Source: Gammaproteobacteria bacterium
GTDB taxonomy: Bacteria > Pseudomonadota > Gammaproteobacteria > Steroidobacterales > SZUA-146
Assembly (NCBI GenBank): GCA_003228965.1
Contig: QIGP01000341.1
Location: 357 to 9,278 of the forward strand
DNA length: 8,922 bases
Direction of reading: 5' to 3'
Shown: positions 6,158-8,922 of the stretch, in pieces
Layout of the letters: each line of letters begins with the position of its first letter
Position numbering within the stretch: the stretch's first letter is position 1
The notes under the pieces: model-generated
What the model was told of the DNA's origin: nothing
Seen by the model: the letters and a program-made list of their open reading frames with translations, nothing else
The model's database searches: none
Translations under genes and position numbers: made by a program

Positions 6158-7242
6158 TGTTCTTCCACTAACGGGAACCGAAGATAGACACAAAACTGGT
6201 TGTCGATGAGGCTTGTCTTGACGTTAGCGAGTCCGTCGTACGCTAATTCAAAGCGCTGGCGAATGTTGTTTAGTGCAATGTGATTGCCGCCTTTACGGCC
6301 CCCACCCTTGTCGGAAGTAACCGGGTTGCTGATCATGATGGACAGGTTGTCGCCTTTGAATTCGCCTTCTATTGAAATAGTGCCGCCGTCGGGAAGGCGT
6401 TCTATGCCGTGATAAATTGCGTTCTCGAGCAGCGGCTGAATACTGAGTCCGGGAATGAGTGCGCGCATGGGTAGTTCGTCAACGTCCCAGATGACGTTTA
6501 GTCGCTCGCCCAGGCGCAGTTCTTCAATACGCTGGTACATGCGTGCCATTTCAAGTTCGTCTTTCAGCCGAACTTTCTGCATCGAGTCGGCAAGGGTTGC
6601 GCGAAACAAATCGGCCAGGTCTTCTACGGCCCTTTCGGCCATAACCGGATTACTGCGAGTGAGTTCGGCAATGGTGTTCATGCTGTTGAATAAAAAGTGT
6701 GGGCGAATTCTTGCCGTAAGCGCTCGGACGCGAGAACGCGCTTCAAGCTGCACGTTGGTTCGCCATTGCTGAGTGACGTAGAAGTAACGCAACATGAGTG
6801 CACCAGTAATGGCGCTAATGCCTAGCGTGCGGGCAATGAACACGCCACGCTCGCGTGGAAACAGTGACTGTGTGTTGGGTTCGGGGAACGCGTATTGCCC
6901 CAGCTGAAAGGTGAATTCCGAAATAAGCGCGCAGACCAACAAAATTAGCGACATGCTGACTACGGTAACTTTGGCTACGCTTGCGCCAACCAGGAAGCGA
7001 CGGGCTACGCAAAGGGCAGCCGCATTGGCAAGCCCAATCCAAAGTAACAACATGGAAAGTCGCGCAAGGTCGGTCCAGAAATTTTCGGCGGTATCGGCGC
7101 CTGCAAGTGCCAGTGTGATGGCGACCAGTTCAGCAATCAGAACGATGGCAAGCGCAGTTTTACCCGCACAAAAATCGGGTAAAAAGCTGTCTTCAGGTCC
7201 CGGGCTGGCCGCACGGGTTGTATCCACGCCAGGATTTGGCAT
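6154..7242 (-). CDS. algZ: AlgZ/FimS-type sensor histidine kinase (LytS-like His_kinase family)
   Basis: This 362-residue inner-membrane kinase compares with about 358 for Pseudomonas AlgZ (FimS). Four hydrophobic segments (about 29-47, 62-80, 91-109 and 134-153) form the sensor portion, with only short loops outside the membrane. The His_kinase domain follows, with ARIRPHFLFNSMNTIAELTR, whose His182 is the expected phosphorylation site. The ATP-binding domain has the N-box IQPLLENAIYHGIERL (Asn274) and a glycine-rich block GGGRKGGNHIALNNIRQRF (313-331). An ordinary DHp/HisKA domain is absent, as expected for this family. The chosen ATG at 7242 has GGAG nine bases upstream. The stop overlaps the algR start by four bases. 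It heads the algZ-algR-hemC-hemDX-hemY block and should phosphorylate AlgR Asp58; the signal sensed is unknown. Confidence 0.94.
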   Translation of the reverse strand: MPNPGVDTTRAASPGPEDSFLPDFCAGKTALAIVLIAELVAITLALAGADTAENFWTDLARLSMLLLWIGLANAAALCVARRFLVGASVAKVTVVSMSLILLVCALISEFTFQLGQYAFPEPNTQSLFPRERGVFIARTLGISAITGALMLRYFYVTQQWRTNVQLEARSRVRALTARIRPHFLFNSMNTIAELTRSNPVMAERAVEDLADLFRATLADSMQKVRLKDELEMARMYQRIEELRLGERLNVIWDVDELPMRALIPGLSIQPLLENAIYHGIERLPDGGTISIEGEFKGDNLSIMISNPVTSDKGGGRKGGNHIALNNIRQRFELAYDGLANVKTSLIDNQFCVYLRFPLVEEQ

Positions 7243-7284
7243 GTGCAGCGTCTCCGGTATAAAGCGTGGCTCTTAAGCTGTGAA

Positions 7285-7306
7285 TCCTCGAGTTATTTGA
7301 GGAGCC
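7285..7306 (-). other. Small inverted repeats in the algZ leader
   Basis: About 45 bases upstream of algZ, TCCTC (7285-7289) pairs with GAGGA (7299-7303). An alternative, GGCTC (7268-7272) with GAGCC (7302-7306), shares the same right arm, so two mutually exclusive hairpins are possible in the leader. No convincing -10/-35 pair for algZ could be picked in this 121-base gap. No function is claimed. Confidence 0.22.
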
Positions 7307-7342
7307 TTTAAGCCGTTAAGCGCGCATTATGCCAAGAACGCC

Positions 7343-7354
7343 GCGCAATTGCGC
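7343..7354. repeat. 12-bp palindrome between the DUF4124 gene and algZ
   Basis: GCGCAATTGCGC is a perfect palindrome starting ten bases after the DUF4124 stop codon. It lacks a following T run on either strand, so it does not look like an intrinsic terminator. It may be a dyad protein site or chance. Confidence 0.3.
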
Positions 7355-7363
7355 AGAGATGGT

Positions 7364-7828
7364 CTAATCCTGAGCGCACCACTTCGATTTGTCTCGTTCG
7401 GCACGCTGGATACGATCGGCAATTTCAGCATCGTTCAGGTAGCGTCGTTCACCGTTGTCATTGGGCACGTATAGACGCTGGGCGTTGCGAAGACTAACCA
7501 GCGCTTCGCTAGCGCGGCTGCAGTTTTCTGCACGAATTTCTTCGTTTTGCTCTTCTTCCTGATCGAGCTCAGCCTGAATGCGTTGATCGGCGGCCGCGGC
7601 TTGCGCGGTGTCGATGCGAACCTGCTTTGCCTGCGCAATAGCGAGTTTGTCGGTACGTTTGGATTTGACGTTCACCAGTTCGAGGTTGTCACCGTCTGGC
7701 TTGTCTGAGTAATGCACGCGACCGGAGCTGTCAGTCCATTTATACACGTCCGACGTTTCACCCATTGCTCCCACGGAGGCCACGGTCAGCAGGGTGATAG
7801 AAAGGAGTTGTGTTAGCGTCGATTTCAT
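7364..7828 (-). CDS. Exported DUF4124-domain protein
   Basis: This 154-residue protein starts with a signal peptide (MKSTLTQLLSITLLTVASVGAMG, with cleavage probably near residue 21-23). Mature residues begin with the DUF4124 motif DVYKWTDSSGRVHYSDKPDG (27-46). A Gln/Glu/Ala-rich helical, possibly coiled-coil stretch follows (about 64-100). Two cysteines, Cys103 and Cys151, are in the mature part and could form a disulfide in the periplasm. DUF4124 proteins are widespread small exported proteins of gammaproteobacteria with no firm molecular role, and I claim none. The ATG at 7828 is chosen because it places the signal peptide at the N-terminus; the frame extends to 7888 without such a start. 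It has only a weak Shine-Dalgarno (TGAGACC). It lies between the P-II gene and algZ on the same strand, probably transcribed from its own promoter. Confidence 0.88.
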   Translation of the reverse strand: MKSTLTQLLSITLLTVASVGAMGETSDVYKWTDSSGRVHYSDKPDGDNLELVNVKSKRTDKLAIAQAKQVRIDTAQAAAADQRIQAELDQEEEQNEEIRAENCSRASEALVSLRNAQRLYVPNDNGERRYLNDAEIADRIQRAERDKSKWCAQD

Positions 7829-7861
7829 AGTGTCGGTCTCAGGCAAGTTCTTTGAAACGTC

Positions 7862-7870
7862 ATTATCACA
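7862..7870 (-). promoter_or_regulatory. Extended -10 promoter candidate for the DUF4124 gene
   Basis: The minus strand reads TGTGATAAT, an extended -10 element (TGn followed by GATAAT, 5 of 6 to consensus). It is placed about 35 bases before the DUF4124 ATG, giving a leader of about 27 bases. No good -35 is present at 17 bases, which extended -10 promoters tolerate. Confidence 0.35.
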
Positions 7871-7915
7871 AATTGGGGGTACGCACACCCACCACTACGT
7901 CACAATTTCGCAAAT

Positions 7916-7938
7916 AGCCTGGAAAATCAGGCTTTTTT
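7916..7938. terminator. Hairpin terminator between the P-II and DUF4124 genes
   Basis: AGCCTG (7916-7921) and CAGGCT (7928-7933) form a perfect 6-bp stem around a 6-base loop, followed on the plus strand by a run of T (through 7938). On the minus strand, where the P-II gene is transcribed, the stem is preceded by six A and followed only by ATTTG. It is thus a better terminator for plus-strand than minus-strand transcription. It may act weakly in both directions. It starts 15 bases beyond the P-II stop codon. Confidence 0.5.
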
Positions 7939-7952
7939 GTTAAATACCGTGT

Positions 7953-8345
<393 letters not shown>

Positions 8346-8358
8346 TTACCACTTCGTG

Positions 8359-8413
8359 ATTCTCATTGTTGAGTCGAGCATGATTCGGGACACTGGTTTA
8401 TCGGAATGAGAAT
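8359..8413. repeat. 9-bp inverted repeat (ATTCTCATT / AATGAGAAT) upstream of the P-II gene
   Basis: ATTCTCATT (8359-8367) and AATGAGAAT (8405-8413) are perfect reverse complements separated by 37 bases, in the 154-base gap between the P-II gene and the interrupted gene. Each arm resembles half of a Fur-type box (TGAGAAT / ATTCTCA), but the arms are far apart rather than adjacent. It could be two separate protein sites, a long-loop hairpin, or chance. No convincing promoter was found in this gap. Confidence 0.3.
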
Positions 8414-8445
8414 TGGCGAAGGCCGGGCTTACGCTTGCCTGTATT

Positions 8446-8739
8446 TCATCGCCATCTAAAGACGCCGTCTTCGTCGCGATCGATGCCCATACAATTGCCC
8501 GAGTTAGGCGGCGTGCAGGTGAAGGTCAGGTGGTGGCCAGACGTGCGTCCGAGGTCGATGAGTTGCTGCCGCGTTAACTGTTCTGCGGAACGGTCTGTTT
8601 GAAAGTTGCGGTCATCACGCATAACCGCACCGCGTGCATCCATGTTCCACACGCCTTTTACAATGAGGTCACACTCCACCACCGGACCTTTAGCGAGCCC
8701 GCGCTCTACCAGAACGTCAATACGCGCTTCCGTGTTAGC
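8446..8739 (-). pseudogene. 3' remnant of a probable exported protein gene, cut by an IS6-type insertion
   Basis: The frame on the minus strand is open from about 8763 to the stop at 8446 and reads like real protein: TEARIDVLVERGLAKG, ECDLIVKGVWN, FQTDRSAEQLTRQQLIDLG, LTFTCTPPNSGNCMGIDRDEDG. This pattern, with a Cys-containing ECDLxVKG segment and a terminal GIDRDxDG calcium-binding-like loop, resembles the C-terminal domain of large exported proteins such as those carrying beta-propeller and di-haem peroxidase modules. This is from memory and of moderate certainty. No start codon with a ribosome site exists: a GTG at 8682 is in frame, but coding-like sequence continues upstream of it. The N-terminal part is gone, replaced at about 8740 by what looks like the end of an IS6 element. 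I infer a gene remnant of about 97 codons, probably non-functional. Confidence 0.6.
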
Positions 8740-8922
8740 GGGGCTGTTTTCAGACAGAGTAATTTACTGTCCGACAATCGGGGCAAGCAGTGAGTACTGT
8801 CAACTTAAAACTGAATATCCCATAATACTGCCATGAATACTTACAAACGACATTGTTTTCCACCTGAGATTATTAGTTACGCCGTTTGGCTCTACTATCG
8901 ATTCAATCTAAGCCATCGTGAT
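8740..8922 (+). mobile_element. Left end of an IS6-family insertion sequence (partial, runs off right edge)
   Basis: The element is recognised from its transposase start at 8833. The left terminal repeat is probably the sequence beginning GGGGCTGTTTTCAGAC at 8740, which has the GGxxCTGTT look of IS6-family ends and lies 93 bases before the ATG, slightly longer than usual. It also coincides with the point where the interrupted gene on the other strand stops making sense. A short inverted repeat GACAG/CTGTC (8753-8757 and 8767-8771) sits just inside. IS6 elements insert by cointegration with 8-bp target duplications; the other end is outside the window, so neither the repeat nor a duplication (candidate GTGTTAGC, 8732-8739) can be confirmed. 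Confidence 0.5.
8833..8922 (+). CDS. IS6-family transposase, N-terminal part (partial)
   Basis: The last 30 codons read MNTYKRHCFPPEIISYAVWL followed by YYRFNLSHRD and stay open to the window edge. This is the characteristic IS6/IS26-type transposase N-terminus: a short basic start, FPPEIIxxAVWLYxRFxLSxRD and a helix-turn-helix segment. The catalytic DDE residues lie further on and are not visible. The frame is on the plus strand, opposite to the chromosomal genes. There is no clear Shine-Dalgarno sequence; a -10-like CATAAT (8821-8826) lies very close upstream, so expression may depend on the insertion context or a leaderless message. Confidence 0.85.
   Translation, partial: MNTYKRHCFPPEIISYAVWLYYRFNLSHRD

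Noticed and set aside
6911..7276. 121-codon plus-strand frame inside and beyond algZ
   Set aside because: Antisense shadow of the algZ membrane-segment codons, with low-complexity Ser/Ala composition; no independent support.
7310..7320. AlgR-type binding site (CCGTT core) in the algZ upstream gap
   Set aside because: Only the CCGTT core matches the CCGTTCGTC consensus; this short core is expected by chance.
8599..8836. Two overlapping plus-strand frames upstream of the IS6 transposase
   Set aside because: They cross the inferred IS junction, are antisense to the interrupted gene and show no family pattern.

Overview
The window looks like a gammaproteobacterial chromosome segment, probably from a marine or Cellvibrio/Pseudomonas-like lineage. 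The basis is an algZ-algR two-component pair joined directly to hemC, then hemD fused to hemX, then hemY, plus a P-II protein of the GlnK type. The placement is inferred from gene order and protein family resemblance only. Nearly every real gene is on the minus strand, so transcription runs from high to low coordinates.

The core (985-7242) is a compact five-gene block: algZ, algR, hemC, hemDX, hemY. Each junction is an ATGA overlap or a direct TGA-ATG abutment, so the block is very probably one translationally coupled operon. AlgZ (membrane histidine kinase) and AlgR (LytTR response regulator) form a signalling pair. HemC and the HemD part of HemDX make uroporphyrinogen III, the last common tetrapyrrole precursor. 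HemX and HemY are membrane-anchored accessory proteins of the haem pathway. A candidate intrinsic terminator (924-957) lies just beyond hemY. Upstream of algZ are a small exported DUF4124 protein (7364-7828) and a P-II nitrogen regulator (7953-8291); neither amtB nor argH is present in the window.

Both flanks are accessory DNA. On the left, a truncated IS4-type transposase (1-95, running off the edge) gives way to an AT-rich block with a ribbon-helix-helix antitoxin and a RelE/ParE-type toxin (249-790). That pair has a recognisable promoter and a 19-bp operator-like palindrome. On the right, the 3' end of a gene for a probable exported protein (8446-8739) is cut off where an IS6-family element appears to begin (about 8740). 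The IS6 transposase starts at 8833 and leaves the window at the right edge.

No clearly new system is visible. The points most worth a second look are the HemD-HemX fusion with a possible internal HemX start placed in a small hairpin, the fully coupled sensor-regulator-haem operon, and the mobile-element scars and toxin-antitoxin module that bracket it.
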